Shown: positions 43,799 through 52,040, counted from the first letter of the stretch. The stretch: 64,000 bases of DNA from Fibrobacter sp. UBA4297 (GCF_002394865.1 NZ_DGUZ01000018.1:124001-188000), one strand, 5' to 3'. Notes: generated by a model from the sequence alone, not told the origin. Translations and numbers: made by a program.

Positions 43799-43884
43799 TT
43801 AGACGAAAGAACGGCGCTTCGCACCTACAGACGAGAGACTAGAGATGTTTAAACAAATCTTTTCTCTCGTCTTTCGTCTAAAAT
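43799..43884. repeat. Inverted-repeat filler between desulfurase and acetyltransferase genes
   Basis: TTAGACGAAAG at the left and CTTTCGTCTAA at the right, with inner AGACGAGAGA and TCTCTCGTCT, form a long imperfect hairpin. The words resemble other filler spacers in the window. It may dampen transcription into cysE. Confidence 0.6.
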
Positions 43885-43907
43885 TATCCCTTACATCACA
43901 CACACTT

Positions 43908-44867
43908 ATGCACGAACTTATCCAAGAATCTGAAGTTGAAAAAGCCGTACAAATTATTTTCGACGATTACAATCGCGGCAAGCATATCGACAACATCGAT
44001 ATTTACAATCGACCCGACCAGGCCGAGATCCAGACGATTTTGCAGAATTTAATCCGAGTTGTTTATCCAGGACACTTCAGGGATCGTACGCATAAAATTT
44101 ACAATCCCAAAAACAGCTTTGCGGTTCTCATCGAAGACACATTTTACCACCTTCACAAACAGGTGGCGATTGCGCTTGATTACTGCAAGTTGCGCGGTTC
44201 CATGACATCCGATGAACGCAAGATTGAAAGTTATAGAATTTGTAAGGAATTTTTCGCCAAGATTCCGCAAATTCGCGAATTCTTGGAAACCGATTTACAC
44301 GCCGCTTTTGACGGCGACCCTGCTGCCGGCTGCCTTGACGAGATTATCCTCGCCTACCCCGGCCTCATGGCGACAACCATTTACCGCATCGCCCACGAAC
44401 TTTATCTTTTGCACGTTCCGGTTCTCCCGCGACTCATGACCGAATATGCCCATTCCAAAACAGGCATCGACATCCATCCAGGTGCAACCATCGGCAAATA
44501 CTTCTTTATTGATCATGGCACAGGCATTGTGATTGGCGAAACCGCCGTCATCGGCAAGAATGTGAAGATTTACCAAGGCGTAACTCTAGGCGCACTTTCA
44601 ACTCGCGGCGGTCAGAAACTTTCCGGCAAAAAGCGCCACCCGACCATTCAAGACAACGTTACCATTTACGCTGGAGCATCAATTCTCGGCGGAGAAACTA
44701 TCATTGGTGAAAATGCGGTCATCGGTGGCAACGCTTTTATTACAAATTCCGTCGACCCCAACACACGCGTAAGCTTAAAGAACCTAGAAATGGATTACGT
44801 CACCACAGGCAGCAAGCACAAGACCAAGGAACTCCAGCAAAGTGACGAATGGTACTATATTATTTAG
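43908..44867 (+). CDS. cysE: Serine O-acetyltransferase (EpsC type)
   Basis: The ATG at 43908 (MHELIQES) gives 319 residues; an upstream ATG at 43845 falls in the filler repeat. The N-terminal half is helical (to about 175). The C-terminal left-handed beta helix contains the active site HPGATIGKYFFIDHGTGIVIGETAVIG and YQGVTLGALSTRGG. It makes O-acetylserine for cysteine synthesis. No cysteine synthase gene is in the window. Serine acetyltransferase is a regular neighbour of family 2A encapsulins, which supports a cysteine-centred role of the shell. Confidence 0.93.
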   Translation: MHELIQESEVEKAVQIIFDDYNRGKHIDNIDIYNRPDQAEIQTILQNLIRVVYPGHFRDRTHKIYNPKNSFAVLIEDTFYHLHKQVAIALDYCKLRGSMTSDERKIESYRICKEFFAKIPQIREFLETDLHAAFDGDPAAGCLDEIILAYPGLMATTIYRIAHELYLLHVPVLPRLMTEYAHSKTGIDIHPGATIGKYFFIDHGTGIVIGETAVIGKNVKIYQGVTLGALSTRGGQKLSGKKRHPTIQDNVTIYAGASILGGETIIGENAVIGGNAFITNSVDPNTRVSLKNLEMDYVTTGSKHKTKELQQSDEWYYII

Positions 44868-44930
44868 TAGGAAGTAGGCGGTAGGAAGTAGGAAGTGGTT
44901 AGTAAACAGTGGTTAGTAGGAAATAAAAAG
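44868..44930. repeat. Word-repeat filler after cysE
   Basis: Repeated variants of TAGGAAGTAGG and TGGTTAGTA with no reading frame of note; same type as the spacer at 2453-2550. Confidence 0.6.
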
Positions 44931-44934
44931 GACA

Positions 44935-44966
44935 AAACCCGCGCTCGAACGAGTACGGGTTTTCAA
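44935..44966. terminator. Bidirectional terminator between cysE and the pectate lyase gene
   Basis: AAAACCCG and CGGGTTTT pair around CGCTCGAACGAGTA, itself partly self-complementary, with A and T tracts on either side. Confidence 0.8.
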
Positions 44967-44983
44967 TTTATTTTCTGATAAGA

Positions 44984-46744
44984 TTATCGAACAGTTATGC
45001 GTCGCGTTTCATGACCGACTCGCAAGAGGTACATGCCCGCACGAGGAACGGTTATCGAGCTTTCGCCACCCAAAGACTGAACTTTTGTAATCAGCCTTCC
45101 CTGAGCATCCAGGAGATACGCATCCTGCGTTGTTCCTTGTACAGTAAGAACTCGACCGTTGACAGTGATATTAAAATGCGGAGCAATCGCAACAACACCC
45201 AACGAAGTCGTGCTTTGTTCCGAGCTAGAGCTCGAATCAACGTTGCTAGAACTAGATTCCGCAACAGTCCCACTTGCTGAAACAACTGTAATAGTTCCGC
45301 TCTTAGTTGCATTTGTTGCAGCTCCGGTCGTTGTCACAGTAAACTTGTACTCACCCACATCAGCATTTTGAGCTACCGCGCCAGAGATGTAAAAATCACT
45401 TTCCTTCATTGTGCCCACAACGCCTTCGGGAAGCCCCGTCACTGTAGCTCCCGTGGCGCCAGCGACAGTAAAGTAAAATTCTTCGACAGAAGCACCTTGC
45501 TTTACTTCCTGCTTGGTGCTACCCGAGCCATGCTTTGTAAGGCTTGCCTCGCCCGCAACAATCCCCTGCGAGGAGCTCGAAACCGCCTGAGAAGAACTAG
45601 ATCGCACCACACTAGAACAAGATGCAGGAGCCACGCTGGAGCTCGACTTCGCGGACGAACTGGACGCAACACTGCTGCTTGATTTTGCCGAGCTCGAACT
45701 TGCCGGAGTCACCGTACCCGATGCACCCGGATCCGGGAGTGTCGCGCCTGCGTACAACTTAATGGAATCGCGCAGAGCATACGCCTTCGCCTGCGTGCTC
45801 ACGTCGGTGAGGCTCATGGAATAGCTCGGCTTGAACGCCGTGCCCGTGCCCGACTGCGGCTTCTTCACATTCTCTTCGTAATTCTCGATCATCTGCGCCG
45901 CCGTGATGGCTCCATCACTCGTGTACAAGTCAAGCGCCTTCTGCACGCCAATGAACACATTCCTTTCGATGCGGATGTCCGCCTCGATAGCGGCTCGCAC
46001 GCAATAGCTCGCATTCTTGCTGTCGAAGAGATTGTTCGCCACATGAACCTTGCCAAAACGCACACGAGGCATGCGTTCAACCACACCATCCGCCCACCAC
46101 GTATGGTGAATCGTCACATTCAGGTGTCCGCGGTCGCTCGTCTTTGTCTTGCTGTTGCCAATCAGGTTGCTGAACTGGTGGCCGGTCGATGCCGAAGTGT
46201 AGCTGAACTTGGTCCACGAAATCGTCACAAAGTCCGAGGCGTTTGTAATATCCAAGTTGCCGTCGTGACCGTCGTAGACATCCACGTGGTCAATCCACAC
46301 GTTCTTCGATTCGTGATTCACCTGGAGGCAATCCTCGTCATCGTCGTCGTGCGCACCCACACCCTTGAATTTCAGGTTGCGGATGATGACGTTCTTCGAA
46401 CCGCTCAGTTTCATGGCACTGCCCGAAGCGGGCTGCGCGATGATGGCGCCCTGGTAACCGTAAATCGTCACGTTGCTACCGACTTCCACCGGGCCCATGT
46501 ACGTACCGGGCTTCACGTAAATAATCTTGTTGCCCGCCTTGGCATAACTCTTGAGGTCACTCACATTATCAACTGTGACCTCGGAATAGCCCTTACCGCC
46601 CGTGGTGCCGCCATTCTGCGTGGCAAAACCCGCCATCGGAAAATCAGGCGATGTCACCGCAAACGCAGGAACCGCAGTTGTAGTCACAACCATAGCAGCA
46701 AATGTTGCTACAGCACGAATCGATTTAGAGAATAAATTAGTCAT
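44984..46744 (-). CDS. Secreted pectate lyase (PL1 family) with Ser linkers and C-terminal sorting domain
   Basis: The 586-residue protein starts with a signal peptide (about 1-30, ending VPAFA). Residues about 45-345 are a right-handed beta helix of the PL1 family: NVTIYGYQGAI, NVIIRNLKFKGVGAH, a very acidic calcium site (HDDDDEDCLQV), VWIDHVDVYDGHDGNLDI and VERMPRVRFGKVHVANN with the catalytic Arg. Poly-Ser linkers (about 350-400) and a second small domain (about 400-490) follow. The last 75 residues resemble a type-IX-secretion C-terminal sorting signal (DAQGRLITKV, AGMYLLRVG). It degrades plant pectin outside the cell. Confidence 0.93.
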   Translation of the reverse strand: MTNLFSKSIRAVATFAAMVVTTTAVPAFAVTSPDFPMAGFATQNGGTTGGKGYSEVTVDNVSDLKSYAKAGNKIIYVKPGTYMGPVEVGSNVTIYGYQGAIIAQPASGSAMKLSGSKNVIIRNLKFKGVGAHDDDDEDCLQVNHESKNVWIDHVDVYDGHDGNLDITNASDFVTISWTKFSYTSASTGHQFSNLIGNSKTKTSDRGHLNVTIHHTWWADGVVERMPRVRFGKVHVANNLFDSKNASYCVRAAIEADIRIERNVFIGVQKALDLYTSDGAITAAQMIENYEENVKKPQSGTGTAFKPSYSMSLTDVSTQAKAYALRDSIKLYAGATLPDPGASGTVTPASSSSAKSSSSVASSSSAKSSSSVAPASCSSVVRSSSSQAVSSSSQGIVAGEASLTKHGSGSTKQEVKQGASVEEFYFTVAGATGATVTGLPEGVVGTMKESDFYISGAVAQNADVGEYKFTVTTTGAATNATKSGTITVVSASGTVAESSSSNVDSSSSSEQSTTSLGVVAIAPHFNITVNGRVLTVQGTTQDAYLLDAQGRLITKVQSLGGESSITVPRAGMYLLRVGHETRRITVR

Positions 46745-46912
46745 AAAACATCCCTTTTTTCCATTAATTTAAGCCGCCGAACCAGAAAACGCATCAAAAA
46801 AAAGCCCCACACAACTCAAAGTGTCCTCTATAGACAACTCCAGAACTCCTACTAAAATTGTATTCTATTTGAACAAACCTTAAATTTTTCTAAAATTGGC
46901 TTTAGAGGATTT
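46745..46912. promoter_or_regulatory. Divergent promoter region of the pectate lyase and trpCF genes
   Basis: A 168-base AT-rich spacer. Possible -10 for trpCF is near TTCTATTTG or TCTAAAAT; no attenuator or Trp-codon leader is visible here, unlike before trpE and trpB. Confidence 0.35.
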
Positions 46913-48520
46913 ATGAGCGAAGACATCTTGCAAAAAATCGTGCGCATGCGCCGCGAAGACATCAATAGACTCGGGCTGAATTTTGACATAGAAATTCCCG
47001 AAGCACGCCGCGTCGGTCATACAGAATTTCTGGGCAACGCAGGTGCCATCCTAGAGGTCAAGAGGGCTTCGCCATCCAAGGGAGACATCGCACCGGACCT
47101 GAATCCAGTGGAACTCGCCACGACTTATGCCGAAGCACACGCTCAAGCCGTTTCCGTGCTGACCGAAATGAACTTTTTCAAGGGAACGCTGCGCGACCTG
47201 ATTGCCGTAGCAGACTTGATGGAACGTCGCCGTCAACAGGGCCTGCACACGTGCGCCGTTCTCCGCAAAGATTTCCTTTTATTCGAAGACGAAATTGACA
47301 TCGCTTACCGCTGTGGCGCCGATGCCGTACTTTTGATTGCAAGAATTTTAGACGACGCCCAACTCGTAAAGATGGCACAGCGCGCGCAGAAGTTCGGCAT
47401 TCAGGCATTCGTTGAAGTCCGCGAAGCTGACGATTTCCGCAAGCTTGCCGTTGTGACAGCCGCTCTCGGTGATGCTGCAGCCAAGACGATCGTCGCAGGC
47501 GTCAATTCCCGCGACCTCGCCACGTTCCACACGGACCCGCTGATTCCGGCAAGCGTCCGTAGCAAGCTCCCCGCCAAAGCCGTTTTTGAATCAGGCATTT
47601 TAAGTGCCGCCGATGCGACATACGCCCGCAATCTCGGCTTTACGGGCATTCTCGTCGGCGAAGCCGTCGCCAAGAATCCACCGCTCGCAAAAGACGTTGT
47701 GAGCGCCTTCGAAAGCGGATGCGAAAATGCCCGCGGTCTGTTCTGGAAGAAACTCGCCGAACGCAAGTTTGCCAATAACGAGACGCGCGCAGCCTCATCA
47801 CAAGATGCGCGCCGCCCGCTCGTGAAAATCTGCGGCATCACCCGCGAAGAAGACGGTCTCCTCGCCGCAGAACTCGGCGCCGACATGCTCGGTTTCGTGT
47901 TCAGCACCACCAAGAGACTCACCACCGAGGAATTCGTGCGGTCCTTTAAAAATAGATTGCCGCGCCTCTCCGAGGCACGCAATGACGTAGCGTGTCATCC
48001 TGAGCCCTTCGACAAGCTCAGGGACCTAAATAAGGTTGGTGAGCCTGTCGAACCACTACTCGTTGGCGTGATTACCGACCCGAATTCCATCGAAGGCAAA
48101 ACCGCCATCAAGCTCGCATGCGAAGGCGTGCTCGATGCCGTACAGTTCCACGGAATCGCCCCGCACGAAGCCGGCAACGCAACCCTTCCCTACTACTGCG
48201 CAGCCCGCGTAGGCGCCCCCGAAGATTTCGATTACGTCGCAAGTCTCCGCAAAAACGGCGAGCCCCGCATTTTGCTGGACGCCAAGGTCGAAGGCATCCC
48301 CGGCGGCACCGGCAAAACCATCCCCGAATCGCTCCTCCGCGAAAAAGCCGGCGACATTCCGCTTTGGCTCGCAGGCGGCATCACACCCGAAAACGTGGGC
48401 ACGATTGTCGAAAAATTCCACCCCGAACTCATAGACGTATCTAGCGGCGTCGAAGACGCCCCCGGAATCAAAAACAGCGAAAAGTTGAAAGCGCTGTTTG
48501 CGGAATTCGCTGCAAAATAG
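46913..48520 (+). CDS. trpCF: Indole-3-glycerol-phosphate synthase / phosphoribosylanthranilate isomerase fusion
   Basis: The 535-residue protein starts behind TTAGAGGATTT. The TrpC domain (1 to about 265) has LEVKRASPSKGDIAPD, VLTEMNFFKGTLRDL, VLRKDFLLFEDEIDIAYR, AGVNSRDLATFHTD and ESGILSAADA. The TrpF domain (about 300-535) has VKICGITREEDGLLAAELGADMLGFVFS, LLDAKVEGIPGGTGKTI and LAGGITPENV. Between residues about 352 and 381 TrpF contains ACHPEPFDKLRDLNKVGEPV, encoded by a palindromic intergenic-type repeat inserted in frame (47969-48057). The enzymes catalyse consecutive steps of tryptophan synthesis. Confidence 0.94.
   Translation: MSEDILQKIVRMRREDINRLGLNFDIEIPEARRVGHTEFLGNAGAILEVKRASPSKGDIAPDLNPVELATTYAEAHAQAVSVLTEMNFFKGTLRDLIAVADLMERRRQQGLHTCAVLRKDFLLFEDEIDIAYRCGADAVLLIARILDDAQLVKMAQRAQKFGIQAFVEVREADDFRKLAVVTAALGDAAAKTIVAGVNSRDLATFHTDPLIPASVRSKLPAKAVFESGILSAADATYARNLGFTGILVGEAVAKNPPLAKDVVSAFESGCENARGLFWKKLAERKFANNETRAASSQDARRPLVKICGITREEDGLLAAELGADMLGFVFSTTKRLTTEEFVRSFKNRLPRLSEARNDVACHPEPFDKLRDLNKVGEPVEPLLVGVITDPNSIEGKTAIKLACEGVLDAVQFHGIAPHEAGNATLPYYCAARVGAPEDFDYVASLRKNGEPRILLDAKVEGIPGGTGKTIPESLLREKAGDIPLWLAGGITPENVGTIVEKFHPELIDVSSGVEDAPGIKNSEKLKALFAEFAAK
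47969..48057. repeat. Palindromic repeat inserted inside trpF
   Basis: CCTGAGC (47999-48005) and GCTCAGG (48016-48022) pair around CCTTCGACAA; a second hairpin GGTT...AACC follows. The words GTCATCCTGAGC match, in reverse, the element at 52041-52080 before trpB. The insertion length keeps the reading frame. Confidence 0.75.
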
Positions 48521-48626
48521 CATTCAAGAAATTGCGATTACAAGTAAAGCCTATTCTCCAAGATAGGCTTTTTCTATACCGCACCAAAATCATACCAAAA
48601 ATTTACAAAAAAGTTATCGTAACCTA

Positions 48627-48791
48627 TTGACAATCAACGAATTACATTATATATTGACATACGTAAAGGTGAAATCGGTAATCCACTCAGACCGCTTGCG
48701 GGAGGGGTTCCCGTAAAACGGAACGGATTCGCTGGTTTCATCAAGTGTTTAGTTAAATGGCTTCCGGAATGTGCCGGAAGCCTATTTTTTT
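48627..48791 (+). promoter_or_regulatory. Decayed third trp-type attenuator
   Basis: A strong promoter TTGACA (48627-48632)-17-TATATT (48650-48655) is followed by a 15-codon frame from a GTG at 48669, VKSVIHSDRLREGFP, TAA at 48714. A hairpin GTTCC/GGAAC, the words GCTGGTTTCATCAAGTGTTT and a terminator (48759-48767 with 48774-48782, then Ts) come next. Both the word TTTCATCAAGTGTTT and the layout match the trpB leader, but where that has three Trp codons this has TTG CGG GAG. The gene behind it is not a tryptophan gene. Confidence 0.6.
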
Positions 48792-48881
48792 GCATCTTCA
48801 TTTTGCTGCGCCTCTGCAACCGCAAAAAAAAATATAATTTACAAAATCCCGCAAAAAGCGAAAAAAGCTATTTTTTGCGAC

Positions 48882-50036
48882 ATGAACAAACAAACTCTTT
48901 TCAACAACATCATATCCATCTGTCTCTCGGGCGCTCTTTTCTGCGCTTGCGGCGACAGCACTTCTTCTGACTCCAACAACGAAGGAGAAGAATTCAAAAA
49001 CACCGTCAACGCCTTGGACTGGGGTTCCGACACCACATTCGTCATCGGGCACAAGACTCCTGATGTCGATGCAGTCACTTCGGCTATGAGTTATGCAGCA
49101 CTCATGCGAGCTTTGGGGCACAACGCCGTAGCCAAAATCGTAAGTCCAATCAATCGCGAAACGGCTTACATCGCCGAGAAATTCGGATTCAAAATTCCTG
49201 AACAGATGTCGTCTGTAAAAGCCGGTACGCGTCTCATCCTCACCGACCACGCCGAATCCGCGCAGTCCGTCGAAGGAGTCAAAGAGGCTAAGATTCTCCA
49301 GATTATCGACCACCACATTCCTGGCGACCTTGATGAAAAAATCACCTCCGACACTTACGTGAACCGTCAAATGATCGGTTCCACCTGCACCATCATTTGG
49401 GATCTCTACAAAAAGGCCGACGTCAAAATCGATAACGACATGGCCAAGATTCTTTTGGCAGGCATCCTTTCTGACACGCGCAACTTGACCAAAGTCGCAT
49501 CCTCGGCTTTAGATTCGTCTGCATGGAAAAGCCTCATCGAACAGCTCAAGCTTTCCCCCGATAGCGTCGCCAAGCTCTCCCGCGAAATGGACGATGCGTC
49601 GCACGATTACTACGGCATGACAGACAAAGAAATTTTCCTCTCCGACTACAAGGATTACGAAATCGAAGGCGTCAAAATTGGAATCGCAAGCAACGACTGG
49701 TATGTCGATTCGACCAAGAAGGATTTCTTTAAACGTCTCGCCGCCGTGATGCCCGAAATTGCCAAAGAAAAGAAGCGCGACATTCTCTTTGCCAAGGTTG
49801 ACGGACACGACCCGAATCCGGATTCGGAGACCGCGGCCGAAACACCGTTCATCGAATCGGGTTCCTACACCATCATCTACGCTTCAGATGATTACGAAGC
49901 CACGGCTAAAGAAATCGCCGAAAGTGCATTTGGAGAACTTTTCAGCGAAGGCGTTTACTTCTCCGCCGAAAAAATCAGCCGCAAGTCGCTGATGGTCCCA
50001 AAAATCACGGAATACCTCGAAGGCAAGAAAAAATAA
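48882..50036 (+). CDS. Lipoprotein DHH-family (family II) inorganic pyrophosphatase-like protein
   Basis: The ATG at 48882 gives 384 residues; the longer frame from 48771 runs through a terminator. Residues 1-23 are a lipoprotein signal ending GALFCAC. The rest matches family II pyrophosphatases: FVIGHKTPDVDAVTSAMSYA, LTDHAESAQS, IIDHHIPGDL (the DHH motif), GSTCTIIW, and a C-terminal DHHA2-like domain ending ISRKSLMVPKI. Family II enzymes hydrolyse pyrophosphate with Mn/Co in the cytoplasm; a lipid-anchored one outside the cytoplasm is unexpected. Transcribed behind the decayed attenuator and ended by a terminator of closely similar sequence (50079-50112). Confidence 0.85.
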   Translation: MNKQTLFNNIISICLSGALFCACGDSTSSDSNNEGEEFKNTVNALDWGSDTTFVIGHKTPDVDAVTSAMSYAALMRALGHNAVAKIVSPINRETAYIAEKFGFKIPEQMSSVKAGTRLILTDHAESAQSVEGVKEAKILQIIDHHIPGDLDEKITSDTYVNRQMIGSTCTIIWDLYKKADVKIDNDMAKILLAGILSDTRNLTKVASSALDSSAWKSLIEQLKLSPDSVAKLSREMDDASHDYYGMTDKEIFLSDYKDYEIEGVKIGIASNDWYVDSTKKDFFKRLAAVMPEIAKEKKRDILFAKVDGHDPNPDSETAAETPFIESGSYTIIYASDDYEATAKEIAESAFGELFSEGVYFSAEKISRKSLMVPKITEYLEGKKK

Positions 50037-50078
50037 AACCACCCCTTGCCTCAAAAAATTTCAACACTATAGCAAAAT

Positions 50079-50112
50079 GGCTTCCGGGATTTACCGGAAG
50101 CCTAATTTTTTT
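50079..50112 (+). terminator. Terminator after the pyrophosphatase-like gene
   Basis: GGCTTCCGG and CCGGAAGCC around GATTTA, then a T run. The stem is identical to that of the decayed attenuator at 48759. Confidence 0.85.
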
Positions 50113-50127
50113 CCGTTTGTATTTCAA

Positions 50128-51495
50128 TTATCTGATAATAGGCTTTTCCCATTTAAACACTGGATAACCATCATTAATGTCGTCATCATCGGCAACATAA
50201 ATATTGTCAAAAGCAAGGCCATTCATGGTACTAATAAATTCATCACTTTGCATAAAATATTGTTCTTTTTCCAAAGCTCCATTAGCAATCAGCTTACGGT
50301 CATCTTGGATTAGATAAAATGAATTCACAGAAGTATTATACGTATTGGAATTCGTAGTATTCGAAATTCCTGCAGCCCGTTGGTTATTCGGAGCGATCAG
50401 GAAACCCACATTATAACAAACCTTAATTGTTGAAGCCGAGTTATTGTTAAAGCCTGCGATTCCAGCTGTACGATTAGATTGAGTTACAATCATTCCAGAA
50501 TTATAGGCGTAATACAACCATCCATAGTTTTTGTAACCAACAATACCACCAGCAAAATCAGAGCCTTTGACATAAGACTTTCGATTGAATACCTGTTGAA
50601 TCTCAGCATAGTTCATTCGGCCAACAATACCGCCAACATATTTGTCTCCAACAATGTAGGAATTTTCAATGCCAAGGAACATTACATGTCCACTATCGCT
50701 TTTAGTCGTAGCGCCAAGAGTTCCAATAAAACCAGCTCGTTCATAAGCAGGCTTATTTACATAAATGCCAGAAACAATATAACCATTTCCGTCAAAAGTT
50801 CCTTTATACATAATTTTATCCGTTCCGCCACCAATCGGCGTCCATTCATTCAAAGAACTTTGAGGCAAAATCAAATTTCCTTTTTCATCCACCATATTAT
50901 CAGGGTTAAGGCGGATATGCTGCATCAACTTGGCATTAAGTCTTTCTTCGCCCTTATTCGTCACCTGGTCAGCAAAATACGCCAATTCCTCAGCGGTATA
51001 GATAAGCATGAATGACTTTCCATCAATAAATTCTGTTGATGGCTTAGTCATCTTGCCTGTCCAAACATCAGAAACATTTGTATAAGCTTTAGTGCTGCTT
51101 GACGATTTTACCGAACTACTCGATAATTTTGCAGAACTACTGGATTTTGCCATGCTGCTGGACGATTTCACGCTGCTTGAGCTTTTTGCTTTTTTCTCTG
51201 GAGCCCAGGTATATTTACCATCAACATAAGAGCACGTATAATAGTCCACTTCTTCAGAAACAAAAATACGCTCGCTAATGTTTGAATTTTTACAAGCTCC
51301 AAGTTCAAACATTGATTCAACGCTCGTTCTTTTTTCGCTAGAACTACTTTTAATTTTGCTGGAGCTACTTTCCTTTTCACTCACCTGCGGAACAACCGGC
51401 GAAGCGCTGTCATCACCACACGCAGAAAGAAGGGACATTCCTACGAGGGCAAATACGCCAACAAGGCTAGTCCATTTAACTTGTTTACTTTTCAT
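50128..51495 (-). CDS. Lipoprotein with poly-Ser linker and GLUG-like repeats
   Basis: The ATG at 51495 (behind GGAGAAAA) gives 455 residues; the longer frame from 51567 runs into the RNA element upstream. The signal peptide ends SLLSAC. A Ser-rich region follows (about 30-155). The C-terminal part has GLUG-type beta-helix repeats (GTFDGNGYIVSGIYVN, GFIGTLG, YVGGIVGRMNYAEIQQVFN, FAGGIVGYKNYG), seen in bacterial surface adhesins. Likely a surface-exposed binding protein; the ligand is unknown. Confidence 0.8.
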   Translation of the reverse strand: MKSKQVKWTSLVGVFALVGMSLLSACGDDSASPVVPQVSEKESSSSKIKSSSSEKRTSVESMFELGACKNSNISERIFVSEEVDYYTCSYVDGKYTWAPEKKAKSSSSVKSSSSMAKSSSSAKLSSSSVKSSSSTKAYTNVSDVWTGKMTKPSTEFIDGKSFMLIYTAEELAYFADQVTNKGEERLNAKLMQHIRLNPDNMVDEKGNLILPQSSLNEWTPIGGGTDKIMYKGTFDGNGYIVSGIYVNKPAYERAGFIGTLGATTKSDSGHVMFLGIENSYIVGDKYVGGIVGRMNYAEIQQVFNRKSYVKGSDFAGGIVGYKNYGWLYYAYNSGMIVTQSNRTAGIAGFNNNSASTIKVCYNVGFLIAPNNQRAAGISNTTNSNTYNTSVNSFYLIQDDRKLIANGALEKEQYFMQSDEFISTMNGLAFDNIYVADDDDINDGYPVFKWEKPIIR

Positions 51496-51565
51496 TTTTT
51501 CTCCATTGGTTAAAAATCCAACAATGGAGCCCACCTCATCCCGTAAAAACGTTTTCGATCCGCAC

Positions 51566-51714
51566 AAAAAAGGCGTGGAATCGTCCGCGCCATCGTAGTT
51601 GAGGTAACGACCAAGTAAACCTTAAGCAAAATAAACGCAAACGACCCACACCATAGGGTGTGAGTGTCTGCCCTTTTTCTCTTGCTTAGAAAGTTTTGGT
51701 CGTTTTTCAACTAC
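51566..51714 (-). ncRNA. Unidentified structured RNA with own promoter and terminator
   Basis: On the minus strand: promoter TTGACA (51745-51740)-17-TTATTC (51722-51717), then a rod-like fold. GTAGTTGA (51714-51707) pairs with TCAACTAC (51602-51595), ACGACCAA (51703-51696) with TTGGTCGT (51614-51607), and ACTCACACC with GGTGTGGGT around CTAT (51665-51644). A further TAAGCAA/TTGCTTA pairing is possible inside. A terminator GGCGCGG/CCACGCC (51591-51572) with six Ts follows. It is either a free small RNA of about 150 bases or a leader of the GLUG lipoprotein gene. I cannot match it to a known family. Confidence 0.6.
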
Positions 51715-51825
51715 AAGAATAAGAGCGAACTCTAAATTATGTCAATGTAAATATAAGTAAATAGTGAAATTTTCCAAAGCCCCTTTTTTATATCGAGAAA
51801 AAATCGAAAAAAATTTCCCATTCCC

Positions 51826-51854
51826 TTGCCAAATTAAATTTCCATTCCTACATT
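51826..51854 (+). promoter_or_regulatory. Promoter of the trpB leader
   Basis: TTGCCA (51826-51831), a 17-bp spacer and TACATT (51849-51854), six bases before the leader peptide ATG, the same geometry as before trpE. Confidence 0.6.
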
Positions 51855-51860
51855 TATAGT

Positions 51861-51917
51861 ATGAAGATGAACGCAGTAATCCGTTTCAACCGTTGGTGGT
51901 GGGGCTCTACGAAATAG
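51861..51917 (+). CDS. trpL: trpBA leader peptide
   Basis: An 18-codon frame, MKMNAVIRFNRWWWGSTK, ends in TAG at 51915-51917. Three consecutive Trp codons (51894-51902) sit at the base of the first hairpin. It has the same length as the trpE leader peptide and shares its F-N-R core. There is no ribosome site; the transcript probably starts at or next to the AUG. Confidence 0.88.
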   Translation: MKMNAVIRFNRWWWGSTK

Positions 51918-51988
51918 AGTCCGGTTTGCTGATTTCATCAAGTGTTTGTAAAAGGCTTTCGGGACTCTCCGGAAGCCGATTTTTTTTG
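51902..51988 (+). terminator. trp attenuator before trpB
   Basis: Region 1 GGGCTCT (51902-51908) pairs with region 2 AGAGTCC (51916-51922), one pair being G-U. Region 2 also pairs perfectly with GGACTCT (51962-51968), the shoulder and loop of the terminator. The terminator stem is 51954-51962 with 51969-51977, followed by eight Ts. The mutually exclusive pairings are the textbook attenuator logic. Confidence 0.88.
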
Positions 51989-52040
51989 GTTTCTGGACTC
52001 GCAGCGCCTCAGCAGGCATAGAGACTTTAACCCTTAACTA

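Noticed and set aside
51566..51714. 6S RNA
   Set aside because: Rod shape with internal loops fits loosely, but the length is too short and I see no promoter-mimicking central bubble that I could defend; left as unidentified.
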